A stretch of 64,000 nt of DNA, taken from assembly GCF_000753795.1 (NCBI RefSeq), contig NZ_JPEO01000001.1, positions 496,001 to 560,000 on the forward strand, written 5' to 3'. The position numbers and the translations under genes are program-made. The DNA comes from Shewanella mangrovi. Lineage in GTDB: Bacteria; Pseudomonadota; Gammaproteobacteria; Enterobacterales; Shewanellaceae. The notes under the pieces were generated by a model, which was given only the letters and a program-made list of their open reading frames with translations, was not told the DNA's origin and did no database searches. Shown here one piece after another: positions 37,322 to 44,559 of the stretch. Numbering within the stretch: position 1 is the stretch's first letter; every line of letters starts with the position of its first letter.

Positions 37322-37679
37322 GATCGTGTTCGGTTATAAACTGTTTGAGCTCGCGGTTTAATAGCGATGAGTCACCAGTATTTAATTCGAGTAGTCGTCT
37401 TAGATGGGTGATGCTATCAACATCGATAAAGGCACATTTTAATCCTAAATAACCATCGCGTTGGTAAACCACATCAGCGGTCATTCGTAACTCAATATCC
37501 GAACCAGGCAAGGTGAAACCGAGTTCCATTGGTTTATCGGTATGCATGCCAGACGGTTCTTCAACCATAGCACCGTTCAGGCACAAATCATGTAACCGAG
37601 TCTGCCACTCACCTTGGTCATTATGTAACTTGGCTTTGGTGTCAAACAGAATGCGTGAAAACTTACGTTTATCTTCCAT
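37311..37679 (-). CDS. Small PilZ domain protein
   Basis: A 122-residue single PilZ domain. The c-di-GMP motifs are RKFSR at residues about 5-9 and DLCLNGAMV at about 29-37, in which the usual Ser of D-x-S-x2-G is replaced by Cys. The rest is the beta barrel (PGSDIELRMTADVVYQRDG) and a C-terminal helix with Leu repeats. In the same strand direction as the large PilZ gene and the pilin genes but separated from them by radA and about 110 bases. Binding of c-di-GMP is likely. Confidence 0.85.
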   Translation of the reverse strand: MEDKRKFSRILFDTKAKLHNDQGEWQTRLHDLCLNGAMVEEPSGMHTDKPMELGFTLPGSDIELRMTADVVYQRDGYLGLKCAFIDVDSITHLRRLLELNTGDSSLLNRELKQFITEHDQAQ

Positions 37680-37790
37680 TATGCTTTATCCGTAACTGCC
37701 TAAGAATGTGCCTAAATTGTAGTCATAAAAAATGATTTCAGGTATTTGCTAGATACTTTTTTGACATGTTTTTTATGTAAGATTAGCCAG

Positions 37791-38288
37791 TTAGCCGCTA
37801 CAAGACTGATTATCAGCGCCCTCACTAATCAAACCAGATGAACTCACCGATACGCTGCGAGATGCCGTAGTTTCACCATTAGGACAATAAACAAAACTGG
37901 CTGAGCCGTTGGCAATACCATCAGCACGGAATACGATTTTGCTACCTTTGACCGAGTCATTGCTATTGAAGCTATCAATCACTTTGAGAACTTGGTTGAC
38001 CGTGTCGGTGCTGCCAGCGGTTGTGGCATAAACGAGTACGCCATTACTCCAATCACTGCCACAGCTAGTGTTGCTACTATTTGCGCAGACACCAACCGGA
38101 CGGCCATAGCTAATGGCTTGGTTGCGTGCGAATGCCAATGTTTGCTGAATTTCACTGATGGATGAACTACCACGATAGCCATCGTAAAGCGATTTCAGGG
38201 AGGGCACTCCAACTGTCAGCAGAATTGCTGCCACTGCAATAGTGACCATTAATTCCACTAAGGTGAAGGCTGATTGAAACCTTGGCAT
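37791..38288 (-). CDS. Type IV minor pilin / FimT-GspH family, Ala at the -1 position
   Basis: A 165-residue prepilin. The leader is MPRFQSA and the mature protein starts FTLVELMVTIAVAAILLTVG, with the conserved Glu5. The residue before the cleavage point is Ala instead of the usual Gly. The rest matches GspH/FimT: LAFARNQAISYGRPVGVC, WSNGVLVYA and a C-terminal disulfide-like pair CPNG...QSCSG. Start is the ATG at 38288 with GGAG upstream. It follows a similar gene on the same strand, 90 bases upstream. Probably a minor pilin of the type IV pilus or DNA uptake apparatus. Confidence 0.87.
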   Translation of the reverse strand: MPRFQSAFTLVELMVTIAVAAILLTVGVPSLKSLYDGYRGSSSISEIQQTLAFARNQAISYGRPVGVCANSSNTSCGSDWSNGVLVYATTAGSTDTVNQVLKVIDSFNSNDSVKGSKIVFRADGIANGSASFVYCPNGETTASRSVSVSSSGLISEGADNQSCSG

Positions 38289-38378
38289 TGCAGTTCTCCG
38301 ACGTAACTTACCTTTGTTAATTGTAAGTATAGGGATAGCTGCTCAGCAATGGAATATAAAATGAACAAGCTTATTGAC

Positions 38379-38885
38379 TTAGCAATGAGTTGTGTCGCTA
38401 AGCCGAATACGTCCTGCTTGATTGACGACAATACTTCGGTCAGGAACATCGTCGCTATTCGGGCAGTAACTCATGGTACCGTTCATGCCGCTAGCGAGGC
38501 CTGTGGGTAAAAAGCGGATTGCGCGCCGATTGAAAAAGATCTCGCTGTCTTCATCAAGTTGTTCGAGTTGATAGAGCACGGTTTCAGTTTCGTCGAGTTG
38601 ATAGTTGGCGTTCACATCAGCAAACACCGTAATGCCATGCTGCCAGTTTTGTTCGCTGCAACTGCCATTTTCTAAATGGCATAAGGTGACACGTACCCCA
38701 TAATTGATGGCCTGATTACGCGCTAACCAAATAGTCTGTTTTAGCTGATTGAGTACTGAATCGGTATGGTAATAACGAAGCAAAGTGGTTAACGAAGGTA
38801 CGCCAATACCTAATAGAATACTAGCAACAGTAATGGTGACCATGAGCTCCACCAAAGTGAAGCCGCGAGTATTATCCCGTTTCAT
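38379..38885 (-). CDS. Type IV minor pilin / FimT-GspH family
   Basis: A 168-residue prepilin from the ATG at 38885 (MKRDNTRG, then FTLVELMVTITVASILLGIG), with AAAGGA eight bases upstream; a TTG six bases earlier is less likely. The leader ends with the standard Gly. GspH/FimT features follow: LARNQAINYGVRV, WQHGITVFADVNANYQLDE and the C-terminal CPNS...TTHC, likely a disulfide. It is paralogous to the next gene downstream, aligning across most of its length. Both are isolated from other pilus genes. Monocistronic promoter probably within the 200-base gap to glnB. Confidence 0.88.
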   Translation of the reverse strand: MKRDNTRGFTLVELMVTITVASILLGIGVPSLTTLLRYYHTDSVLNQLKQTIWLARNQAINYGVRVTLCHLENGSCSEQNWQHGITVFADVNANYQLDETETVLYQLEQLDEDSEIFFNRRAIRFLPTGLASGMNGTMSYCPNSDDVPDRSIVVNQAGRIRLSDTTHC

Positions 38886-39079
38886 AAACAAATCCTTTTG
38901 TTCGTTCGGTTCGCTCCCTGCGCCCGTTTAACAAGTTTAGAAGCTAATTCGCTAATCGTTGCCTGCTATTTAGACGATTATCTAATAACCAAAAACACTG
39001 GTTATAGTTAAATTTTGATTATCAAAGACAGTTTTCTGTAACACTGCATGCTAAGCTTGCGGCAAATGTGCATTATTAA

Positions 39080-39436
<357 letters not shown>

Positions 39437-39457
39437 TTCAGGTACTATGCAATACAA

Positions 39458-39486
39458 AAGGGCTGGTAGTGACCAGCCCTTCTTTT
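39458..39486 (+). terminator. Intrinsic terminator after glnB
   Basis: AGGGCTGGT pairs with ACCAGCCCT over an AGTG loop (39459-39480), followed by TCTTTT. Confidence 0.85.
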
Positions 39487-39521
39487 ATTCGGTTGCGACT
39501 TGTATGAAGATGCGTTGAGCA

Positions 39522-39689
39522 TCAGTCTTGCCATTTGGTGTCCAGATATTCTGTCTCCATATGTTCGTCAAAGTAGCGACGTTTAGTGTCGCGACGACGT
39601 TGCTTAACTTTTTTACTGCGTTGTTTGCCGCGCAGCTGTTCATCATCCCATGATGAATCATCTTCATCAAAATAGTATTCGCGTGACAT
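39522..39689 (-). CDS. Small charged protein (55 aa), unknown
   Basis: Starting at the ATG of MSREYYFDEDDSSWDDE the product has an acidic first third, a very basic centre (RGKQRSKKVKQRRRDTKRRYF) and an acidic end. A start farther upstream is possible. The ribosome-binding site is weak. No family recognised. Composition and its place between a terminator and a promoter region make it plausible but not certain; it could bind nucleic acid or a ribosomal partner. Confidence 0.5.
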   Translation of the reverse strand: MSREYYFDEDDSSWDDEQLRGKQRSKKVKQRRRDTKRRYFDEHMETEYLDTKWQD

Positions 39690-39828
39690 CTTACTGTTCC
39701 AATTAACAGTGCAAATATTGCACGCTCTCTTTTTACCTAAAGCGCTAGGCAAGCTAAAGCGAAAAATTTAGTAACTATCGGCAAGAATTTTTTACCGTTT
39801 TCACAGCAGCATGATGGAGCGAAGCTTG

Positions 39829-41115
39829 CTAAAGACGTCGCATTTTGGCGACAAACATGCCATCGCTGTTGGCTTCAAATGGCCAAATGGTCAAAAATTT
39901 TGTTTGATGTCCGCTAAATGGATGTGTCAGCGTCAGCAACTCAAACTCAGGATGAGCTGTCAGAAATTGTTCGACGACTTGGCGGTTTTCAATATCGGTT
40001 ACCGAGCACGTGGCGTACACCAAGGTGCCATCGGCTTTTACGGCGGCCGCTGCCCGGCTCAGAATGCTCAGTTGCAGTGTGGCACTTTGGTGGACGATGT
40101 CGGCATTATCCAGCCAGCGTTGATCTGGATTGCGACGCCAAGTGCCAGTGCAGCTGCAAGGTGCATCCACTAATACGCCATCAAAGCTGGCAGCAGGTAC
40201 TGGCAAGGTTTCATCCTGCCAACGCTTTAAGCTGATATTACTAAAGCCTGCTCGTTGAGCGCGTTTAGCTAACTCGTTCATCGCTGCAGGACGAATATCA
40301 GAGGCGACAATTGTGCTATTGTCCGCGCCAGCCTGTGCCATTAACGAGGCAAGTTGCAGGCTTTTACCTCCAGCACCACAGCATGCATCCCACCAGGTTT
40401 GATTCGGCTGCGGCTGACAGATCTGACCTATCACTTGCGATGCCAAATCTTGAATTTCTAATTTGCCGTCACGATAGAGCCCAACTTGCTGAAGGTTGAT
40501 GCTTTTATTGCCCAAGCTTAATGAGTCAGCAAATGGGCCTGCTTTCGCATCAATGTCTAATTCTCTTAGCTCGCTAATAGCTGCGTCTCGATTGGTGTGT
40601 TGTGTCCGAGCCCATATGGGTGGTCGCTGACATAAGGCAGTAATAAATACCTGACGTTGGTTAAAATCCTCAGGTAGTAATGGCCACAACCAATCCGGCA
40701 CTAATTGTTCTAGGGTAAAATCGAGCGTTGGGAATTGTGCGTTTAACCATGTACAAGCGCTGACAACATCTTCTATGTCTGCCGAGTGAGTTGCTACCTG
40801 TGCCAGTTGCGCCCAAGCGTCAGCTATTTCTTGCCATGGATGCTGCTCAAGAGTAGCGGTGATATAAAGCTGTTGCAGACGTAACGGTTGGATATCGTTC
40901 GCCATCTTTGGCAGTCGTTGTAACCAGCCCCACCAACGGAACAAACCAAACAAGCTCTCACGAATAATGCGACGATCTTTGGCGCCATGTTTTTTATTGG
41001 CCCTGAAATAATCAGCGATGACCCTATCAGCATTCTTTTTCGTCGCCATCACCTCCTCAAACAACGCGATGATGGTTGAGGTATAACTAAAGGCTCGTTT
41101 TTCAATAGGTGTCAT
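39829..41115 (-). CDS. RsmB-like rRNA (cytosine-C5) methyltransferase
   Basis: A 428-residue NOL1/NOP2/Sun family protein from the ATG at 41115 (MTPIEKRAFSYT); a GTG 24 bases upstream is possible. The N-terminal 150 residues are a NusB-like/RsmB N-domain. The Rossmann fold binds SAM with WWDACCGAGGKSLQLA; the two catalytic cysteines are present in VDAPCSCTGTWRRNPDQRW (motif IV) and VYATCSV (motif VI). Such enzymes make m5C in 16S rRNA. It is not next to fmt/def, the usual location of rsmB, so this may be a paralog rather than RsmB itself. Confidence 0.88.
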   Translation of the reverse strand: MTPIEKRAFSYTSTIIALFEEVMATKKNADRVIADYFRANKKHGAKDRRIIRESLFGLFRWWGWLQRLPKMANDIQPLRLQQLYITATLEQHPWQEIADAWAQLAQVATHSADIEDVVSACTWLNAQFPTLDFTLEQLVPDWLWPLLPEDFNQRQVFITALCQRPPIWARTQHTNRDAAISELRELDIDAKAGPFADSLSLGNKSINLQQVGLYRDGKLEIQDLASQVIGQICQPQPNQTWWDACCGAGGKSLQLASLMAQAGADNSTIVASDIRPAAMNELAKRAQRAGFSNISLKRWQDETLPVPAASFDGVLVDAPCSCTGTWRRNPDQRWLDNADIVHQSATLQLSILSRAAAAVKADGTLVYATCSVTDIENRQVVEQFLTAHPEFELLTLTHPFSGHQTKFLTIWPFEANSDGMFVAKMRRL

Positions 41116-41182
41116 CAACAGATTCCAAAAAGAGTGCACTTGCTAAAGGGCGCGGAGTATAGCAAAAATTACCTTTTATGGC

Positions 41183-41854
41183 TTAATAATCCAGTTCTAA
41201 CGCAAAGCAAAGATAGGCCATGAGCTGCTGCGTCGCTTGGAATTCCTCAGCACAAAACTCAACAAAATCTGTGCTGATGATGCGTTCTCTGCTCAATGGT
41301 TTAAGGGCGATAAAGTCTTTACGTTTTAACTCGTCGATTAATGGATGTTGTTTATCAAATCCCTTAGGCGGGCGTTGCAGTTTATCGCCGTCGAGAGTAA
41401 ATCCAGCGTTTTCTAATTGTTGGACAGCCTTGAGATAGCTGTTGGGATTGTCATCAATGCACTGACGAATTTTATTTAATTCTGGTCCCGCAGGGTGCCA
41501 GCAGCCCGCGGCCAGAAAGCATTCATCTTCAGCAATATGCACATACATGCCCGGTGCATGTACATCTCCAGCCTGAAAATGACGAAACTGAATGCCGACA
41601 TTAAGCTTGTACGGTGCTTTGTTATGACTAAAACGAGTATCGCGTTGTGGCCGCATCAAGCTGCCACCCACCTTCTTAGCGACCGCCGTTAGACGTGGTG
41701 ATAACGCATGAATATGCGGTTGCATCTGCTCAATGAACTGTAATGCTGGTGTGCGCACATCATCTTCATAGGTTTGCTGATGTTCTTTGAACCAAGCACG
41801 TTCGTTGTGCTGTTTTAATGCGTTTAGAAAAACAAAACTTTTCTCAGAAAACAT
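41183..41854 (-). CDS. DUF2461 family protein
   Basis: A 223-residue protein matching TIGR02453/DUF2461 over its length: an N-terminal LKQHNERAWFKEHQQTYEDDVR, central GGSLMRPQRDTRFSHNKAPYK and GMYVHIAEDECFLAAGCWHP, and the C-terminal FIALKPLS. No membrane segment. Function unknown. On the same strand as the rRNA methyltransferase, 67 bases upstream, and 29 bases before the zinc-ribbon gene, so the three could be one transcript started at the promoter near 42146. Confidence 0.88.
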   Translation of the reverse strand: MFSEKSFVFLNALKQHNERAWFKEHQQTYEDDVRTPALQFIEQMQPHIHALSPRLTAVAKKVGGSLMRPQRDTRFSHNKAPYKLNVGIQFRHFQAGDVHAPGMYVHIAEDECFLAAGCWHPAGPELNKIRQCIDDNPNSYLKAVQQLENAGFTLDGDKLQRPPKGFDKQHPLIDELKRKDFIALKPLSRERIISTDFVEFCAEEFQATQQLMAYLCFALELDY

Positions 41855-41883
41855 GCGTTCCTCTTTGCCATACTGAGCGTTTC

Positions 41884-42132
41884 TTAGTTACTGGCGATAT
41901 CGGCTTCCAATTCAATATCGGTACACCCTTTAGCACAGCGAATTGTGCCGACAACGTCGCCTTTAGCACTGGGCAATTTGGCGCTAAGTGCCTTGCCACA
42001 ATGTTCGCAGAGTATAGTTTTCCCTGCTAATAAAGCTTTGATCATGCGTTGCTGCTGTTTGAAGGACAGACACGTTCGCTGGTTTAGTTCAGTAAAATTC
42101 GGCTCGCTCATAGAGGGTATCGACTTAGTCAT
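41884..42132 (-). CDS. Small zinc-ribbon protein
   Basis: An 82-residue product from ATG 42132 (a second ATG at 42111). It contains a zinc-ribbon pair: TILCEHCGKAL and a later RCAKGCTDIEL, four cysteines as CxxC-x23-CxxxC. The upstream half is helical (SFKQQQRMIKALLAG). No strong ribosome-binding site is seen at either ATG, but a good promoter lies just upstream. I recognise no named family. Possibly first gene of a zinc-ribbon/DUF2461/methyltransferase transcript. Confidence 0.7.
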   Translation of the reverse strand: MTKSIPSMSEPNFTELNQRTCLSFKQQQRMIKALLAGKTILCEHCGKALSAKLPSAKGDVVGTIRCAKGCTDIELEADIASN

Positions 42133-42145
42133 GGAGATATGGTCG

Positions 42146-42175
42146 ATTATACGGGGTTAGTTTGGTCAGCATCAA
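42146..42175 (-). promoter_or_regulatory. Sigma70-like promoter for the zinc-ribbon gene
   Basis: On the reverse strand TTGATG (42170-42175) is followed after 18 bases by a perfect TATAAT (42146-42151). It ends 13 bases before the first ATG, implying a very short leader if that start is used. Confidence 0.6.
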
Positions 42176-42184
42176 ACTTATAAA

Positions 42185-42210
42185 AAAGGCTCACCAAGCG
42201 GCGAGCCTTT
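42185..42210 (-). terminator. Terminator after the alcohol dehydrogenase gene
   Basis: AAAGGCTC (42185-42192) pairs with GAGCCTTT (42203-42210). Read on the reverse strand the hairpin is followed by TTTTTTA. Confidence 0.85.
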
Positions 42211-42229
42211 GATTACTCAACGCAGTCTA

Positions 42230-43378
42230 TTACATTGCGTTTTGGAAGATTTGGCAGATTTCTTCGTGAGTTGCTTGTTTTGGATTGGTAAATCCACAAG
42301 CATCTTTCAGCGCGTTAGTTGCCAGCACTGGAATATCTTCAGCTTTGACACCAATAGTGGTGAGGTTAGCAGGGATATTGATATCTTTTGCCAGCTGCTT
42401 GATCGTATCAATTGCAGCTTGTGCACCTTCAGCGTCGCTCATGGCTGACACGTCAACGCCCAATGCTTTAGCAACATCTTTCAAGCGTGGCGCAGCAACT
42501 TGCGCATTGTATTCTTGAACGAATGGCAGCAGCAGCGCGTTACAAACACCGTGTGGCAGATCATAGAAGCCACCCAATTGGTGCGCCATTGCATGCACAT
42601 AACCTAAGCTGGCGTTGTTGAATGCCATACCTGCGAGGAATTGCGCATAAGCCATCTGCTCACGTGCTTCGATGTTACTACCTTCAGCAACTGCGGTGCG
42701 CAGATTATCACGAATAATTTCAATTGCTTTGATTGCACAGGCGTCAGTAATTGGCGTCGCTGCGGTAGATACATAAGCTTCAACTGCGTGAGTCAGGGCA
42801 TCCATACCTGTTGCCGCAGTTAATCCTTTCGGTTTCTTCAACATCAATTCTGGGTCATTAACTGACAGCAGCGGCGTTACGTGCTTATCAACGATGGCCA
42901 TTTTGATATGACGTTTTTCATCGGTAATGATACAGAAACGGGTCATCTCACTGGCAGTACCGGCGGTGGTGTTGATGGAGATCAGCGGCAATTGAGGTTT
43001 AGCTGATTGGTCGACTCCTTCGTAATCACCGATTGCGCCGCCGTTAGCAGCTACAAGTGCGATACCTTTAGCGCAGTCGTGCGGTGAACCGCCACCGAGA
43101 GAAATAACGCAGTCACAGCTATTGTCTTTTAACAGTTTTAAACCTGCTTCTACGTTAGACACGGTTGGGTTTGGATGCACGCCATCATAAACTGTCGCAG
43201 ATAAGCCAACACTTCCCAGTTTTTCGGCAACTTGCCCCACGATGCCGATTTCAACTAAAGGTTTGTCGGTGACAATTAAAGCATGTTTAAAACCGAGAGA
43301 TTTGATGTCATTGACAGCTTCATCTACTGAGCCTTGACCCAGCACATTCACTGATGGGATGAAGAATTTTGTGGCCAT
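42230..43378 (-). CDS. Iron-containing alcohol dehydrogenase
   Basis: A 382-residue group III alcohol dehydrogenase (AdhB/YiaY/FucO-like). The nucleotide-binding [11 protein letters not shown], the first metal-binding Asp and His in [14 protein letters not shown] and the two later His in [19 protein letters not shown] are present, so the enzyme should bind iron or zinc and use NAD. The ATG at 43378 has GGAGGTG before it. Divergent from a MarR regulator; a palindrome 65 bp upstream is a candidate operator. Substrate probably short-chain alcohols/aldehydes, but diol dehydrogenase activity cannot be excluded. Confidence 0.93.
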   Translation of the reverse strand: MATKFFIPSVNVLGQGSVDEAVNDIKSLGFKHALIVTDKPLVEIGIVGQVAEKLGSVGLSATVYDGVHPNPTVSNVEAGLKLLKDNSCDCVISLGGGSPHDCAKGIALVAANGGAIGDYEGVDQSAKPQLPLISINTTAGTASEMTRFCIITDEKRHIKMAIVDKHVTPLLSVNDPELMLKKPKGLTAATGMDALTHAVEAYVSTAATPITDACAIKAIEIIRDNLRTAVAEGSNIEAREQMAYAQFLAGMAFNNASLGYVHAMAHQLGGFYDLPHGVCNALLLPFVQEYNAQVAAPRLKDVAKALGVDVSAMSDAEGAQAAIDTIKQLAKDINIPANLTTIGVKAEDIPVLATNALKDACGFTNPKQATHEEICQIFQNAM

Positions 43379-43442
43379 TTTTACACCTCCTAGTGTTCTT
43401 GGGCGTTTCTTCGCTCTTGTGCGGCAATCGGTTTATCAGAAG

Positions 43443-43460
43443 CATTTGCTAAAGTAAATG
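43443..43460. promoter_or_regulatory. 18-bp imperfect palindrome upstream of adh
   Basis: CATTTGCT-AA-AGTAAATG; eight-base arms with one mismatch. Length and symmetry fit a MarR-family operator, and it sits 65 bp before the alcohol dehydrogenase start. Confidence 0.5.
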
Positions 43461-43502
43461 ATATTAATTAATTAAGTCGTGATTTAGGCTTAAAATTAGA
43501 CC

Positions 43503-43519
43503 AATGTGTGAGTCACATT
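43503..43519. promoter_or_regulatory. 17-bp palindrome AATGTG-N5-CACATT
   Basis: A perfect inverted repeat between the two divergent genes. It resembles, but does not have the spacing of, a CRP site. Confidence 0.45.
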
Positions 43520-43556
43520 CCGTCGTGACTGGCGCCGAACAGGTCGCACAAGAGTT

Positions 43557-43572
43557 GTTCATCATCATGAAC
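43557..43572. promoter_or_regulatory. 16-bp palindrome GTTCAT-CATC-ATGAAC
   Basis: Perfect six-base arms with a four-base spacer, 131 bp before the MarR-type gene. Possible operator for autoregulation. Confidence 0.4.
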
Positions 43573-43702
43573 GCTCATTAGTGTAGAGCAGATCGTTTTA
43601 AGAAAAAAATAGTTTGTTGATTGCCTGAAGCGGCGAATACATTTTGTTATGCTTGGCATCATTGGATTAGGGGATTACCCGCGACCACCATGAGTAATCT
43701 TA

Positions 43703-44182
43703 ATGATGGAAAAACATCAACTTTTGTTGATCTCGCTACGAAAAATTATTCGAGCGATTGACTTACATAGCCGCCAACTCAGCAAACACTCTGGCCTGAC
43801 AGGGCCACAATTGATGGTGATGCAGCGCATTGCGGCGCTTGGCAATCCTCTGGTGAAGCAGATAGCCGCAGAAATTAACCTCAGCCCTGCAACGGTGACG
43901 TCAATTATTGATCGTCTTGAAAGCAAAGGCTTTGTGATTCGTGAACGCTCATCAACGGATAAGCGCAAAGTTCATTTATTGTTAAGCGACACTGGCCGCG
44001 CGTTGTTAGATAAAGCGCCCGCGCCTTTGCAAGAGCATTTTATCGACCGTTATCAATCACTCGCAGAATGGGAGCAGAGTCAATTGCTATCTGCGGTTGA
44101 ACGTATTGCATCGATGATGAATGCCGAAGAACTCGATGCTGCACCAGTGTTGTTAGTTGGTCAAATTTCTGAAGAAAAATAG
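43703..44182 (+). CDS. MarR-family transcription regulator
   Basis: A 159-residue winged helix-turn-helix protein. LTGPQLMVMQRIAALGNPLVKQIAAEINLSPATVTSIIDRLESKGFVIRERSSTDKRK-type sequence marks the DNA-binding centre (about 30-90); flanking helices form the dimer interface. ATG at 43703 and 43706 are both possible. The C-terminal 15 residues are acidic. Divergent from the alcohol dehydrogenase gene, with palindromes between, so it may regulate that gene. Ligand unknown; typical ligands are phenolics or alcohol/aldehyde stress signals. Confidence 0.9.
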   Translation: MMEKHQLLLISLRKIIRAIDLHSRQLSKHSGLTGPQLMVMQRIAALGNPLVKQIAAEINLSPATVTSIIDRLESKGFVIRERSSTDKRKVHLLLSDTGRALLDKAPAPLQEHFIDRYQSLAEWEQSQLLSAVERIASMMNAEELDAAPVLLVGQISEEK

Positions 44183-44217
44183 TCATCTCCTACCTAGTCC
44201 CAGACAAAAAATGCCTG

Positions 44218-44242
44218 TCGCGAAAGTTATTTTCTTTCGCGA
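44218..44242. repeat. Hairpin downstream of the marR gene
   Basis: TCGCGAAAG pairs with CTTTCGCGA over a seven-base loop. A T run does not follow, so it is not a classical terminator; it might still end the marR transcript or act as a processing site. Confidence 0.55.
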
Positions 44243-44300
44243 TGATAGGATTCTGTCGCAAATTGCGCCAATATACTGATGTGAGCTGAATTTTTAGGCA

Positions 44301-44316
44301 GATATTGGCCGATATC
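44301..44316. promoter_or_regulatory. Imperfect palindrome GATATTGGCCGATATC
   Basis: Fourteen of 16 bases are symmetric around a central GGCC; located 244 bp before malQ. Candidate operator for a regulator of the glycogen operon; no specific family assigned. Confidence 0.35.
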
Positions 44317-44559
44317 ATTCAAAATTTGCACTTGATTGGTGAATTAGTGCACGTTTTTGATTCATTATCTTCGCTGTTTCTTTCAATAATAACGTCACAC
44401 TTCCATGGGATTATGTGAGTCTGATGTTGTAATTGTCTGATTTATAATGAGTAGCATTCGCTATCTGATATCTGCCAATGGACTCGCACGTGTGGCATTT
44501 GCTTCTGGCATGTAACCTGCTCAATAATTGCCTTCTGAAGCAGTCAGGGAGAACTAAGG

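Larger units (their letters stand above)
43379..43702. promoter_or_regulatory. Divergent adh / marR control region
   Basis: A 324-base AT-rich gap without a credible gene. It holds three palindromes listed separately (43443-43460, 43503-43519, 43557-43572) and an alternating TTAATTAATTAA tract around 43465. These could be binding sites for the MarR protein or for global regulators. Confidence 0.5.
44183..44559. other. Intergenic region before the glycogen operon
   Basis: A 377-base stretch with no credible gene. It contains a nine-base-stem hairpin at 44218-44242, an imperfect 16-bp palindrome at 44301-44316 and a TATAAT near 44443, which may be the -10 of malQ although its -35 is weak. No MalT box or RNA gene recognised. 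Confidence 0.5.

Noticed and set aside
39811..40235. Open frames on the forward strand opposite the RsmB-like gene
   Set aside because: They have no family resemblance or ribosome-binding site and are shadows of the conserved reverse-strand gene.
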